From contig NZ_JAYRMI010000014.1 of the NCBI RefSeq assembly GCF_041904905.1, positions 1-63,177 of the forward strand: a stretch of DNA of 63,177 nt. The letters are read 5' to 3'. A model generated the notes under the pieces. That model saw nothing but the letters and a program-made list of their open reading frames with translations, made no database searches and was not told where the DNA came from. The stretch comes from Zoogloea sp041904905 (GTDB lineage: Bacteria; Pseudomonadota; Gammaproteobacteria; Burkholderiales; Rhodocyclaceae). Shown piece after piece: positions 44,053 to 52,590 of this stretch. The first letter of the stretch is position 1, and the number at the start of each line of letters is the position of its first letter. Position numbers and translations under genes: made by a program.

Positions 44053-44709
44053 TCAGTCGGCGAGCAGCGCGGCCTGCATCGCCGCCGGGGTGGCGACGGC
44101 CCGCCAGTGAGCCGGCATTTCCGCCGGGGCGATGCTGCCGTAGCCCCAGGTGGCGGCGAGGAAGGGCAGCCGGTTGGCGTCGGCGGATTCGCCGTCCTCG
44201 CTGCGGTCGCCGATGTAGATCGAGGTGGCGGTGGGGATGGCGTGATCGGCGAGGAGCCGCTGGATCATCGCGGCCTTGTGGGGCAGGCGCGGGGAGAACA
44301 GGTCGAGGGCGTAGATGTGCTCGAAGTGGCCCAGCCAGCCCAGGTGCTCGAGGATCAGCCGGGTGGGGTGGATGCGCTTGTTGGTGGCGATGGCGAGGCG
44401 GAGCCCGGCGGCCTTGAGGCCGGCGAGCATCTCGCCGACGCCGGCGTAGGGCGCGGTGGCCTTGTAGCCTTCGGTGTCGTAGCTGGCCTTGAAGCCGTCG
44501 GCGAGGCGGTCGATGAGCGCGGCGTCGGTGGAGCCGGCGAGCAGCTGCAGGGTCTCGACGAGCGGCGGGCCGACGATGCTGTCGTCGATCGCGACGACGG
44601 GCGCGATGCCGGCCCGCGCGAAGGCGTCGCGGAAGCTGGCGAGGATGGCCGGGGCAGAGTCGATGAGGGTGCCGTCGAGGTCGAACAGGATGTGGCTGTA
44701 GCGGGGCAT
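44053..44709 (-). CDS. HAD-family phosphatase (phosphoglycolate-phosphatase-like)
   Basis: Protein of 218 residues. The HAD nucleophile motif F-D-L-D-G-T-L-I-D-S gives Asp10/Asp12; motif II is A-T-N-K and motif IV is I-G-D-R-S-E-D. The helical cap between motifs I and II places it in the Gph/PGP subfamily. A phosphoglycolate phosphatase would fit a Calvin-cycle organism, but substrate assignment by eye is not safe. Divergent from tcdA (81-bp spacer). Confidence 0.85.
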   Translation of the reverse strand: MPRYSHILFDLDGTLIDSAPAILASFRDAFARAGIAPVVAIDDSIVGPPLVETLQLLAGSTDAALIDRLADGFKASYDTEGYKATAPYAGVGEMLAGLKAAGLRLAIATNKRIHPTRLILEHLGWLGHFEHIYALDLFSPRLPHKAAMIQRLLADHAIPTATSIYIGDRSEDGESADANRLPFLAATWGYGSIAPAEMPAHWRAVATPAAMQAALLAD

Positions 44710-44790
44710 GGTGGGGGCCTGGGCGGATGGATGGCCGCGATTATCCCTCGCTCGGTTATATTTGCGCGCCTTCTCCGGAACCTTGCCGCC

Positions 44791-45591
44791 ATGGATGACC
44801 GCGATCTCTCCGCCCCCGACGACTCCCGCCGCTTTGGCGGCCTGGCACGCCTCTATGGCGAGGCCGGACGCGCCCGGCTGGCGGCGGCGCAGGTGTGCGT
44901 GGTGGGGATCGGCGGGGTGGGCTCGTGGGCGGCGGAGGCGCTGGCCCGCAGCGGCGTGGGCCGGCTGACGCTGATCGACCTGGATCACGTGGCGGAGTCG
45001 AACATCAACCGCCAGATCCACGCCAGCGACGCGACCCTCGGTCAGGCCAAGGTGGAGGCGATGCGCGAGCGGATCGCCGGCTACAACCCGGCCTGCCGGG
45101 TGACGGTGGTGGACGACTTCGTGACGCCCGAGAACTGCGCCGGGCTGCTGGGCGCGGGTTTCGACTATGCGATCGACGCCATCGACGCGGTGCGGGTGAA
45201 GGTGGCGATGATCGCCTTCTGCCGCGGCGCGGGGGTGCCGGTGGTGACCTGCGGCGCGGCGGGCGGGCAGATCGATCCGACCCAGATCCGCGTCGATGAC
45301 CTGTCGCGGACGATCCAGGACCCGCTGCTGGCCAAGGTGCGCGGCCAGCTGCGCAAGGCTCACGGGTTCAGCCGCGATCCGAAGAAGAAGTTCGGCGTGG
45401 AGGCGGTGTTCTCCACCGAGCCCTTGCGCTACCCGGCGCCGGACGCGGCCTGCGAGGCGTCGGCGGGGGGCGTCGTGGCGGGGCCGGCCGGCCTCAACTG
45501 CGCCGGCTTCGGCTCCATCGTCACGGTGACCGCCAGCGTGGGGCTGTTTGCCGCGGCGCGGGCGATCAACGCGCTGGCGGCGGGGCGATGA
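44791..45591 (+). CDS. tcdA: tRNA threonylcarbamoyladenosine dehydratase
   Basis: ATP-dependent E1-like enzyme that cyclises t6A37 of tRNA to ct6A. Protein of 266 residues from the ATG at 44791. The adenylation motif G-I-G-G-V-G-S-W, D-L-D-H-V and N-I-N-R-Q are intact, as is the F-S-T-E-P segment. The 3' end overlaps the convergent M23 peptidase gene by 26 bp. Confidence 0.94.
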   Translation: MDDRDLSAPDDSRRFGGLARLYGEAGRARLAAAQVCVVGIGGVGSWAAEALARSGVGRLTLIDLDHVAESNINRQIHASDATLGQAKVEAMRERIAGYNPACRVTVVDDFVTPENCAGLLGAGFDYAIDAIDAVRVKVAMIAFCRGAGVPVVTCGAAGGQIDPTQIRVDDLSRTIQDPLLAKVRGQLRKAHGFSRDPKKKFGVEAVFSTEPLRYPAPDAACEASAGGVVAGPAGLNCAGFGSIVTVTASVGLFAAARAINALAAGR

Positions 45592-46480
45592 AGAGCGCCG
45601 GGTCCACCGCCGCGCCGTTGAGGTAGACGCTCCAGTGCAGGTGGGGGCCGGTGGCCCGCCCGCTGCTGCCCGACAAGCCCAGCATCTCGCCCCGGCGCAC
45701 CGGCTGGCCGGCTTCGACGCTGGCCCGGTCCAGGTGGCAAACCATGCTGACGAAGCCCTGGCCGTGGTCCACGAACACGGTCTTTCCGTTGAAATAGAGG
45801 TCGTCCACCAGGGTGACGACGCCGTCGGCGGGCGCGCGGATGGGGGTGCCGGCGGGCACCGCCACATCCAGCCCGGTGTGGGGCGCGCGGGGCTCGCCGT
45901 TGAACACCCGACGCAGCCCGAAGCGGCTCGACAGGCGCCCCTCGGCGGGTAGGGCGAGGTCGGTCCGGGGCACCGGCACGTCGCGGAACTGGCTGCGGAT
46001 CTCCAGCTGACGTTTGCGTTCGGCGTCGATGCGGGCCACGTCGGTGGGGTCGGGGGTGACCATTTTGGGGTTCTTGATGGTCAGCTTCTGGACCGGGTAG
46101 TCCTTGGGCGTCACGTCGAAGCGCAGCGGGCGCGACTGCCCTTCCGGGCCGATGTCGAGGGTCCGCTCGCCGACCGGGGTGTCGAGCGAGAGGCCGACCA
46201 GGGCGCGCCAGCCGTCCCGCTGCGGAACCAACAGCACCGGGCGACCCTCGTAGCGGACTTCGGGCCGCGGGGCGCCAGCCGGAGCAACGATGATCCCGGC
46301 CACGCCGCCGGGCACGGCTTCGGGCCGGAACCCTGCGTGGACACTGGCCGAGAGCAGCATCGCGGCGGTGCCGGTGACTATAACTTTAGTAATGACTTGG
46401 GTGACGGGCGGGACTATTTCACACATGGCTGCAGGAAGTTGGGTGGGAACGCGGAATTGAGGATGGACGAGGCTTTTCAC
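45566..46480 (-). CDS. Exported M23 metallopeptidase
   Basis: Periplasmic peptidoglycan endopeptidase of the LytM/M23 family, 304 residues at most. The start may instead be the ATG at 46426, which gives a shorter, more typical signal peptide. The C-terminal zinc site is complete: H-T-G-L-D and H-L-H-W, so it should be catalytically active rather than an EnvC-like activator. The N-terminal half is a beta-rich domain. It converges on tcdA with a 26-bp overlap. Confidence 0.88.
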   Translation of the reverse strand: MKSLVHPQFRVPTQLPAAMCEIVPPVTQVITKVIVTGTAAMLLSASVHAGFRPEAVPGGVAGIIVAPAGAPRPEVRYEGRPVLLVPQRDGWRALVGLSLDTPVGERTLDIGPEGQSRPLRFDVTPKDYPVQKLTIKNPKMVTPDPTDVARIDAERKRQLEIRSQFRDVPVPRTDLALPAEGRLSSRFGLRRVFNGEPRAPHTGLDVAVPAGTPIRAPADGVVTLVDDLYFNGKTVFVDHGQGFVSMVCHLDRASVEAGQPVRRGEMLGLSGSSGRATGPHLHWSVYLNGAAVDPALFIAPPPAR

Positions 46481-46611
46481 GGTTTAACATCCTGTAACGA
46501 CCAGGCGATGACCCACGAGGGCGCCGTCGCCCTCCGGTGCGGGCGCTTGGCGGATCGGCCGGGTTGATCGATAGTGTGGGCCGGCAATCCGGCCGGACAC
46601 AGGAGCAATGG

Positions 46612-46998
46612 ATGTCGCAGGAAGCAATCGTACTGTTTGCCCACGGGGCGCGCGACCCGAACTGGGCGCTGCCCGCTCAGCGGGTGGCGGAGGAAACCCG
46701 CCGGCTGCGCCCGGACGCGCTGGTGAGCGTGGCCTTTCTCGAGCTGATGACGCCGACGCTGGTCGAGGCGGTCGAGGCCGCGGCGGCCTCCGGCGCCCGG
46801 CAGGTGCGCGTGGTGCCGCTGTTCCTGGCCCAGGGCGGGCACCTCAAGCGCGATGTGCCGGCGCTGATGGAGACGGTGCAGGCGAGGCATCCGGAGTGCC
46901 GGATAACGCTGGTCACCGCGGTCGGCGAGGACGCCGGGGTGGTGCAGGCGATGGCAGTGCATGCAGCGGGGGCTGGCGTTTCGTCGCCGGCCGTCTGA
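46612..46998 (+). CDS. cbiX: Short-form CbiX/SirB sirohydrochlorin chelatase family protein
   Basis: Protein of 128 residues from the ATG at 46612, with AGGAG 10 bp upstream. The chelatase motif F-A-H-G-A-R-D puts a metal-ligand His at residue 11; P-L-F-L-A-Q-G-G-H-L-K carries the second His. It inserts Co or Fe into sirohydrochlorin for cobalamin or siroheme. Siroheme would be needed by assimilatory nitrite reductase, matching the nitrate locus, but this is inference. Confidence 0.88.
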   Translation: MSQEAIVLFAHGARDPNWALPAQRVAEETRRLRPDALVSVAFLELMTPTLVEAVEAAAASGARQVRVVPLFLAQGGHLKRDVPALMETVQARHPECRITLVTAVGEDAGVVQAMAVHAAGAGVSSPAV

Positions 46999-47021
46999 AA
47001 ACAGGGGAGGTCTCGGGTTCG

Positions 47022-47864
47022 ATGGCTAGTCGCATCTGGCTGGTGGGGGGCGACCCCCGGTTGGCAGGACAGATCGAGGCTTGGCTGACGCCGGCCGGGT
47101 ATGAGTGCATCCAGCTTGCCTGCGCGCAGGCGCACCTGCGCTTTCCCGACGAGCTGGCGCTCACCGACCGGGTGATCGTCGATGCGTCGCCGGACGATTG
47201 CTCGCTCGAGCTGCTGGCGGTGCTCAAGCACGCCGGCGTGCAGGTCACCCTGCTGGTGGAGGCCGAGGACCTGCTGTCGGTCGAGAGCGGGCTCTACGCC
47301 ACGGTGTCGGGCTTCCTCGTCAAGCCCTTCGAGCGCCAGGCCCTCACCGCGGCGCTGGCCCTGCCCTGGGGCGGGGTGAGCGCCCCGGCGGGCGGTTACT
47401 TCCCGTTCCGCACTTTGGAGGATGTCACCGGGCTGTCGCAGCTGGTGGCGGGCCTGTGCCCCGAGGCCGAGATGGTGCAGATCGCCCTGTCCGAGCTGAT
47501 GCTCAACGCGGTCGAGCACGGCAACCTGGGCCTGGGCTTCGTGCGCAAGGGCGAGCTGATGAGCTGCGGCGCCTGGCGCAACGAGGTCGAGCGCCTGCTC
47601 GACGCGCCGGCCTACCTGGAGCGCTTTGCCTACCTGCGGGTGGAGTTGCGGCCGCGGGAGGTGCGTTTCCTGATCCGCGATCAGGGCAACGGCTTCGATC
47701 CCACGCCCTTCCTCAACCTCAACCCGGCCCGCTCGGTGGAGCCCCACGGCCGTGGCATCGCCATCGCCCGGATGCTGGCCTTCCCCGATCTGGTGTTCCT
47801 GGAGGGTGGTCGCTGCGTGGAGGGCGTGGTGCGCCGGCTGGCCGCGCTCGATCTGGCCGCCTGA
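47022..47864 (+). CDS. Degenerate REC-HATPase protein (RsbW-like)
   Basis: Protein of 280 residues preceded by GGGAGG. Residues 1-115 have a receiver-like fold: a candidate phospho-acceptor Asp54 (V-I-V-D) and Lys101 (L-V-K-P-F) are present, but the acidic pair is reduced to Asp11. Residues of about 125-275 are a GHKL/HATPase_c_2 domain with the N box E-L-M-L-N-A-V-E-H-G-N (Asn162) and D-Q-G-N-G-F. It is a paralogue of the protein at 55992. Such proteins act as anti-sigma or partner-switching kinases. It lies 24 bp after cbiX; the partner is not visible. Confidence 0.78.
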   Translation: MASRIWLVGGDPRLAGQIEAWLTPAGYECIQLACAQAHLRFPDELALTDRVIVDASPDDCSLELLAVLKHAGVQVTLLVEAEDLLSVESGLYATVSGFLVKPFERQALTAALALPWGGVSAPAGGYFPFRTLEDVTGLSQLVAGLCPEAEMVQIALSELMLNAVEHGNLGLGFVRKGELMSCGAWRNEVERLLDAPAYLERFAYLRVELRPREVRFLIRDQGNGFDPTPFLNLNPARSVEPHGRGIAIARMLAFPDLVFLEGGRCVEGVVRRLAALDLAA

Positions 47865-47898
47865 GCCCAGGCCGCCCCCGGCGGGCCGCGCCGCCCGC

Positions 47899-47940
47899 TT
47901 GACGGAACATAATATAAGTGTATTCTTATATTATGTTCCG
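47899..47940 (+). promoter_or_regulatory. Promoter plus 16-bp perfect inverted repeat over the RND operon start
   Basis: TTGACG (47899-47904) and TATTCT (47921-47926) at 16-bp spacing form a promoter candidate. A perfect 16-bp inverted repeat (47903-47918 and 47925-47940, 6-base centre) covers it and includes the ATG at 47933. The repeat is strikingly AT-rich in this GC-rich DNA. It looks like a repressor operator, and the transcript would have almost no leader. AT-rich palindromes over the -10 are used by ArsR-type repressors such as BigR/YgaV, but no regulator gene is adjacent. Confidence 0.72.
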
Positions 47941-48997
47941 ATACCGTTCATCCTGCCCCCTTTTCGCTTCCGGCCTGCTCGTGGCCGGGTTGGCGCTTTC
48001 TCCTCTTCCTGCGCTGGCCGATGCGGCGGCGGGCGATGTGCCCACCCTGCGCGTCGGGATGCAGGCGCGTGCCCAGACCTACGCCAGCGAGGCGACGATC
48101 GAGGCTGTCCGTCAGGCCACCGTGGCCGCCCAGGTGCAGGGGCGGGTGCTGGAGGCGCGGGTGGATGCCGGCGCCCGGGTGCGCCGCGGCGACGTGCTGA
48201 TGCGCATCGACACCCGCGAGGCCGATCAGGCCGTGGCGGCGGCGGCGGCCAACGTGGCGGCGGCCCAGGCCCGGGTGGTCGAGGCCCGAGCCAGCCTTGA
48301 GCGCACCCGCAGCCTGAAGGCGCGCAACTTCATCAGCGCCGCGGCGGTGGATCAGGCCCAGGCGGCTTTCGATTCGGCCACGGCCCAGCACAAGGCGGCC
48401 GAAGCGGCCCGGGCCCAGGTGGATGCCTCCCGCGGGTTCGCGACGGTCGTCTCGCCCATCGACGGCGTCGTCGCCCAGCGCCTCACCGAAGCCGGCGAGA
48501 TGGCGCAGCCGGGCCGGCCGCTGGTGTCGGTCTACGAGCCGGGCGGCCTGCGGGCGGTGGTCGATGTGCCCCAGTCGCGGCTGGCCGAGCTGGGCAAGGC
48601 CGGCCTGAAGGCGAAGGTCGAGTTCCCCGAGAGCGGCCGCTGGCTGGACGCGGCGGCCATCGCCGTGCTGCCGTCGGCCGATCCGCGCACCCACACTGCG
48701 CGGGTGCGGGTGAGCCTGCCGGCCGATGCCTCCGGCGTGGTGCCGGGCATGGCGGCACGGGTGCATTTTGCGGTGGGCGAGGCGCCGCGGCTGGCGGTGC
48801 CGGCGGGGGCGATCCTGCGCCGGGGCGAGATCACCGGCGTTTATGTGGCCGACGACAAGGGCGGGTTCCGCCTGCGCCAGGTGCGGGTGGGCAGCCCCCT
48901 CGCGGATGGCAGCGTCGAGGTGCTGGCCGGGCTCTCCGGCGGTGAGGCGGTGGCTCTCGATCCGATACGCGCCGGCCTTCTTCGGGCGGCGCGCTGA
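47933..48997 (+). CDS. RND efflux periplasmic adaptor (membrane fusion protein)
   Basis: Protein of 354 residues from the ATG at 47933, which lies inside the palindrome; a GTG at 47918 is an alternative. The signal peptide ends at A-L-A-D. Lipoyl and hairpin regions (A-x-V-x-G-R-V-L-E, D-V-L-M-R-I-D, then the helical hairpin at about 90-160) are typical of MFP adaptors, as is T-V-V-S-P-I-D-G-V-V. It connects the inner-membrane pump to an outer-membrane channel; no TolC-like gene is in the window. It lies 3 bp before the pump gene. Confidence 0.92.
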   Translation: MFRYRSSCPLFASGLLVAGLALSPLPALADAAAGDVPTLRVGMQARAQTYASEATIEAVRQATVAAQVQGRVLEARVDAGARVRRGDVLMRIDTREADQAVAAAAANVAAAQARVVEARASLERTRSLKARNFISAAAVDQAQAAFDSATAQHKAAEAARAQVDASRGFATVVSPIDGVVAQRLTEAGEMAQPGRPLVSVYEPGGLRAVVDVPQSRLAELGKAGLKAKVEFPESGRWLDAAAIAVLPSADPRTHTARVRVSLPADASGVVPGMAARVHFAVGEAPRLAVPAGAILRRGEITGVYVADDKGGFRLRQVRVGSPLADGSVEVLAGLSGGEAVALDPIRAGLLRAAR

Positions 48998-49000
48998 ATC

Positions 49001-52000
49001 ATGACGACCTCCGGACCGATGGGCATCGCCGGCCGCACGGCGGCGCTGTTCCAGCGCAACGCGCTCACCCCGCTCCTCGCCCTGGTGCTGATGCTGCTGG
49101 GTGTCTTTGCCACCCTCGTCACCCCCAAGGAAGAAGAGCCGCAGATCGATGTGACCATGGCCGACGTGATGGTGGCCTTCCCCGGCGCCTCCGCCAAGGA
49201 CGTGGAGGCGCTGGTGGCGCGGCCGGCCGAGCAGGTGCTGTCGCGCATCGCCGGCATGGATCACGTGTACTCGGTGTCGCGCCCGGGCATGGCGATCGTC
49301 ACCGTGCAGTTCAAGGTGGGGGTGAAGAACCAGGACGCCATCGTGCGCCTGTACGACACCATCCACAGCCACCGGGACTGGATCTCGCCCGAGCTGGGGG
49401 TGGCGGAGCCGGTCATCAAGCCCAAGGGCATCGACGACGTGCCCATCGTGGCACTCACCCTGTGGACGCGCGACCCGGCCCGGTCGGCCTTCGACCTGCA
49501 GCAGGTGGGGCGTGCCGCCGAGGTGGAACTCAAGCGCGTCAAGGGCACGCGGGACGTGAGCACCGTCGGCGGCCCCGGCCATGTGCTGCGGGTGCTGATG
49601 GACGCCGGCCGGATGAACGCCTACGGCCTGACGCCCCAGGATCTGAAAGGCGCGCTGCTGCTGGCCAACGCCTCCCAGCCCAGCGGGGCGCTGGTGGACC
49701 GCAACCAGGAGGTGCTGGTGCAGACCGGCACCTACATCGAGAGCGCCGACGACGTGCGTCGGCTGGTGGTGGGCGTCTCCGGCGGCCGGCCGGTGACGAT
49801 GGCCGACGTGGCCACCGTGGTGGACGGCCCCGATCAGCCCTCGCGTTACGTGTGGAACAGCCTGGGCAAGGGCTGGAGCGGGCGCTCCGACAGCGGCGAC
49901 CCGGCCAGCTACGAGGCCGAAGGGCGTTTCCCGGCGGTCACCCTGTCGATCTCCAAGAAACCCGGCGAGAACGCCGCCGACGTGGCCGACGGCCTGATCC
50001 GCCGGATCGAGCAGCTCAAGGGCAGCATCGTGCCCGACGGGGTCGAGGTGACGGTGACCCGCAACTACGGCCAGACGGCCACCGAGAAGGCGGACAAGCT
50101 GATCGGCAAGCTGGTGTTCGCCACCGCGGCGGTGGTGCTGCTGGTGTTCTTCGCGCTGGGCCGGCGCGAGGCGGCGATCGTCGGCGTGGCGGTCACCCTC
50201 ACCCTGGCGGCCACGTTGTTTGCCTCGTGGGCGTGGGGTTTCACCCTCAACCGGGTATCGCTGTTCGCGCTGATCTTCTCCATCGGCATCCTGGTGGACG
50301 ACGCCATCGTGGTGGTGGAGAACATCCACCGCTGGCACACCCTGGAGCCGGCCACGCCCCTGTGGCAGCTCATCCCCCGGGCCGTGGACGAGGTGGGCGG
50401 GCCAACCATCCTGGCCACCTTCACGGTGATCGCGGCGCTGCTGCCGATGGCCTTCGTCTCCGGGCTGATGGGGCCGTACATGAGCCCCATCCCGATCAAC
50501 TCGTCGATGGGCATGTTCATCTCGCTGGCGGTGGCCTTCGTCGTCACGCCGTGGCTGGCGGGCAAGCTGATGGCCGGCGGCGGGCACGGAGAGGCAACCG
50601 CCGGGCACGGGCCGGACAAGCTCACCCGGCGCCTCGAAGCGCTGTTCCGCCGCATCATGACGCCGCTGCTCGACCCCCGCACCGGCGGCCGGGCGCGGAT
50701 GAAGCTGTGGTTCGGCGTGGTGCTGGCGATTGCCCTGTCGGTGTCGCTGGCGGCGGTGCAGTTGGTGGTGCTCAAGATGCTGCCCTTCGACAACAAGAGC
50801 GAGTTCCAGGTGGTGCTCGACATGCCGGTGGGTACGCCGGTGGAGACCACCGCCGAGGTGCTGCGCGAGATCGGCGACGAGCTGGCCAAGGTGCCGGAGG
50901 TGACCGACTTCCAGAGCTACGCCGGCACCGCCGCGCCGATCAACTTCAACGGGCTGGTGCGCCAGTACTACCTGCGCGCCCTGCCCGAAATGGGCGACAT
51001 CCAGGTCAATCTGGCGGACAAGCACCAGCGCAGCCGCAAGAGCCACGAGATCGCGGTGTCGGTGCGCGACGCGGTGGCCGCCATCGCCCGCAAGCACGGC
51101 GGCAACGCCAAGGTCGTCGAGGTGCCGCCCGGCCCGCCGGTGCTGTCGCCCATCGTGGCCGAGGTGTATGGCCCGGATTACGGCGGCCAGGTGGCCGTGG
51201 CGGGCACCCTGCGCAAGGTCTTTGAGGCGACGCCGGACATCGTGGGCGTGGACGACACCGTGGACGAGGCTGCGCCCAAGCTGGTGCTGCGGGTCAACCA
51301 GGCCAAGGCGGCGCGTCTCGGGGTGGCCCAGGCCGACATCGTCGAGGTGGTGCGCCTGGGCCTGGGCGGCGAGAACGTCACGCCCGTGCACGGCGGCGAC
51401 AACAAGTACGAGCTGCCGGTGCGCCTCACCCTGCCGCCGGAGCGCCTGTCCACGGTGGATCAGATCCTCCAGATGAAGGTGCGGGCGCGCCTGCCCGAGG
51501 CCGGCGGCGCGCTGGTGCCGGTGTCCGAGCTGGTGCAGGTGCAGCCCACCCGCCGCGAGCAGGTGATCTACCACAAGGATCTGCTGCCGGTGGTCTATGT
51601 CACCGGCGACATGGGCGGCAAGCTGGATTCGCCGCTTTACGGCATGTTCGACATCCGCAGCCAGGTGAAGAACCTGCCGCTGGTGGGCGCGGGGCTGGCC
51701 GGGGTGCTGGACGAGTGGTTCATCCACCAGCCCGACGACCCCTACGCCGCCTACGCCATCAAGTGGGACGGCGAATGGCAGATCACCTACGAGACCTTCC
51801 GCGACATGGGCGCCGCCTACGCGGTGGGGCTGGTGCTGATTTACGTGCTGGTGGTAGCGCAATTCCGCAGCTACCTGGTGCCGCTCATCATCATGGCGCC
51901 GATCCCGCTCACCATCATTGGCGTGATGCCCGGCCACGCGCTGCTGGGCAGCCAGTTCACCGCCACCAGCATGATCGGGATGATCGCGCTGGCGGGGATC

Positions 52001-52300
52001 ATCGTGCGCAACTCGATCCTGCTGGTGGATTTCATCGACCAGCAGGTGGCGGCCGGCACCAGCCTTGCCGAAGCCACCATCCACGCCGCCGCGGTGCGCG
52101 CCAAGCCCATCGGGCTCACGGGCCTCGCGGCGATGATCGGCGCGCTGTTCATCCTCGACGACCCGATCTTCAACGGGCTGGCCATCAGCCTGGTGTTTGG
52201 CGTGCTGGTGTCCACCCTGCTGACGCTGGTCGTCATTCCTGTCCTGTATTACGCGGCCACCCACAAGCGGCGCGCCGCAACCGAAGGAGAAGCCTCATGA
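49001..52300 (+). CDS. RND efflux inner-membrane transporter (HAE1/AcrB type)
   Basis: Proton-driven pump of 1099 residues with the duplicated RND layout: TM1, a large periplasmic loop, TM2-6, then the same again. The TM4 motif G-I-L-V-D-D-A-I-V-V-V-E carries the proton-relay Asp pair of the HAE family. It is slightly longer than AcrB (1049 residues), with extra residues in the second periplasmic loop. The substrate cannot be read from sequence. The stop overlaps the ATG of the DUF2892 gene (ATGA). Confidence 0.93.
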   Translation: MTTSGPMGIAGRTAALFQRNALTPLLALVLMLLGVFATLVTPKEEEPQIDVTMADVMVAFPGASAKDVEALVARPAEQVLSRIAGMDHVYSVSRPGMAIVTVQFKVGVKNQDAIVRLYDTIHSHRDWISPELGVAEPVIKPKGIDDVPIVALTLWTRDPARSAFDLQQVGRAAEVELKRVKGTRDVSTVGGPGHVLRVLMDAGRMNAYGLTPQDLKGALLLANASQPSGALVDRNQEVLVQTGTYIESADDVRRLVVGVSGGRPVTMADVATVVDGPDQPSRYVWNSLGKGWSGRSDSGDPASYEAEGRFPAVTLSISKKPGENAADVADGLIRRIEQLKGSIVPDGVEVTVTRNYGQTATEKADKLIGKLVFATAAVVLLVFFALGRREAAIVGVAVTLTLAATLFASWAWGFTLNRVSLFALIFSIGILVDDAIVVVENIHRWHTLEPATPLWQLIPRAVDEVGGPTILATFTVIAALLPMAFVSGLMGPYMSPIPINSSMGMFISLAVAFVVTPWLAGKLMAGGGHGEATAGHGPDKLTRRLEALFRRIMTPLLDPRTGGRARMKLWFGVVLAIALSVSLAAVQLVVLKMLPFDNKSEFQVVLDMPVGTPVETTAEVLREIGDELAKVPEVTDFQSYAGTAAPINFNGLVRQYYLRALPEMGDIQVNLADKHQRSRKSHEIAVSVRDAVAAIARKHGGNAKVVEVPPGPPVLSPIVAEVYGPDYGGQVAVAGTLRKVFEATPDIVGVDDTVDEAAPKLVLRVNQAKAARLGVAQADIVEVVRLGLGGENVTPVHGGDNKYELPVRLTLPPERLSTVDQILQMKVRARLPEAGGALVPVSELVQVQPTRREQVIYHKDLLPVVYVTGDMGGKLDSPLYGMFDIRSQVKNLPLVGAGLAGVLDEWFIHQPDDPYAAYAIKWDGEWQITYETFRDMGAAYAVGLVLIYVLVVAQFRSYLVPLIIMAPIPLTIIGVMPGHALLGSQFTATSMIGMIALAGIIVRNSILLVDFIDQQVAAGTSLAEATIHAAAVRAKPIGLTGLAAMIGALFILDDPIFNGLAISLVFGVLVSTLLTLVVIPVLYYAATHKRRAATEGEAS

Positions 52301-52521
52301 ACCTCACCGTCAACCAGTTCGTCCGCATCTTCGCCGGCGCCTTCGTGCTGATCTCCCTGGCCCTCGGCGTCGAAGGCAGCCCCCTGTTCGTGAGCAGCAA
52401 GTTCCTGTGGTTCACCGCCTTCGTGGGGGTCAATCTGTTCCAGAGCGGCTTCACCCGTTTCTGCCCGCTCGAGAACATCCTGCGCAAATTCGGGGTGAAG
52501 GACAGCATCGGCTGCGCCTGA
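52297..52521 (+). CDS. Small DUF2892 (YgaP-like) membrane protein
   Basis: Protein of 74 residues with two hydrophobic helices and a C-terminal F-C-P-L-E-N-I-L segment; Cys residues lie at F-C-P and near the C terminus. It matches the DUF2892 family, which also forms the membrane part of the rhodanese YgaP. It is coupled by ATGA to the RND pump gene. DUF2892 proteins often travel with sulfide- or persulfide-responsive operons, so a sulfur-linked role is plausible. Confidence 0.85.
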   Translation: MNLTVNQFVRIFAGAFVLISLALGVEGSPLFVSSKFLWFTAFVGVNLFQSGFTRFCPLENILRKFGVKDSIGCA

Positions 52522-52590
52522 TCCCGACAGCCCTGCAAAGCTTGGGGCGAGTCCTCAAGCTTTGTGGCGTGGGGCCGTTCACTTCGGGTA

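Noticed and set aside
46500..46611. Leader of cbiX, considered as a cobalamin riboswitch
   Set aside because: Only a short 6-bp hairpin (46579-46594); no B12-box-like conserved element seen.
47948..52264. 1438-codon open frame on the minus strand
   Set aside because: It is antisense to the RND operon, with a His/Gly/Arg/Gln-rich translation and no domain; an effect of high GC at third codon positions.
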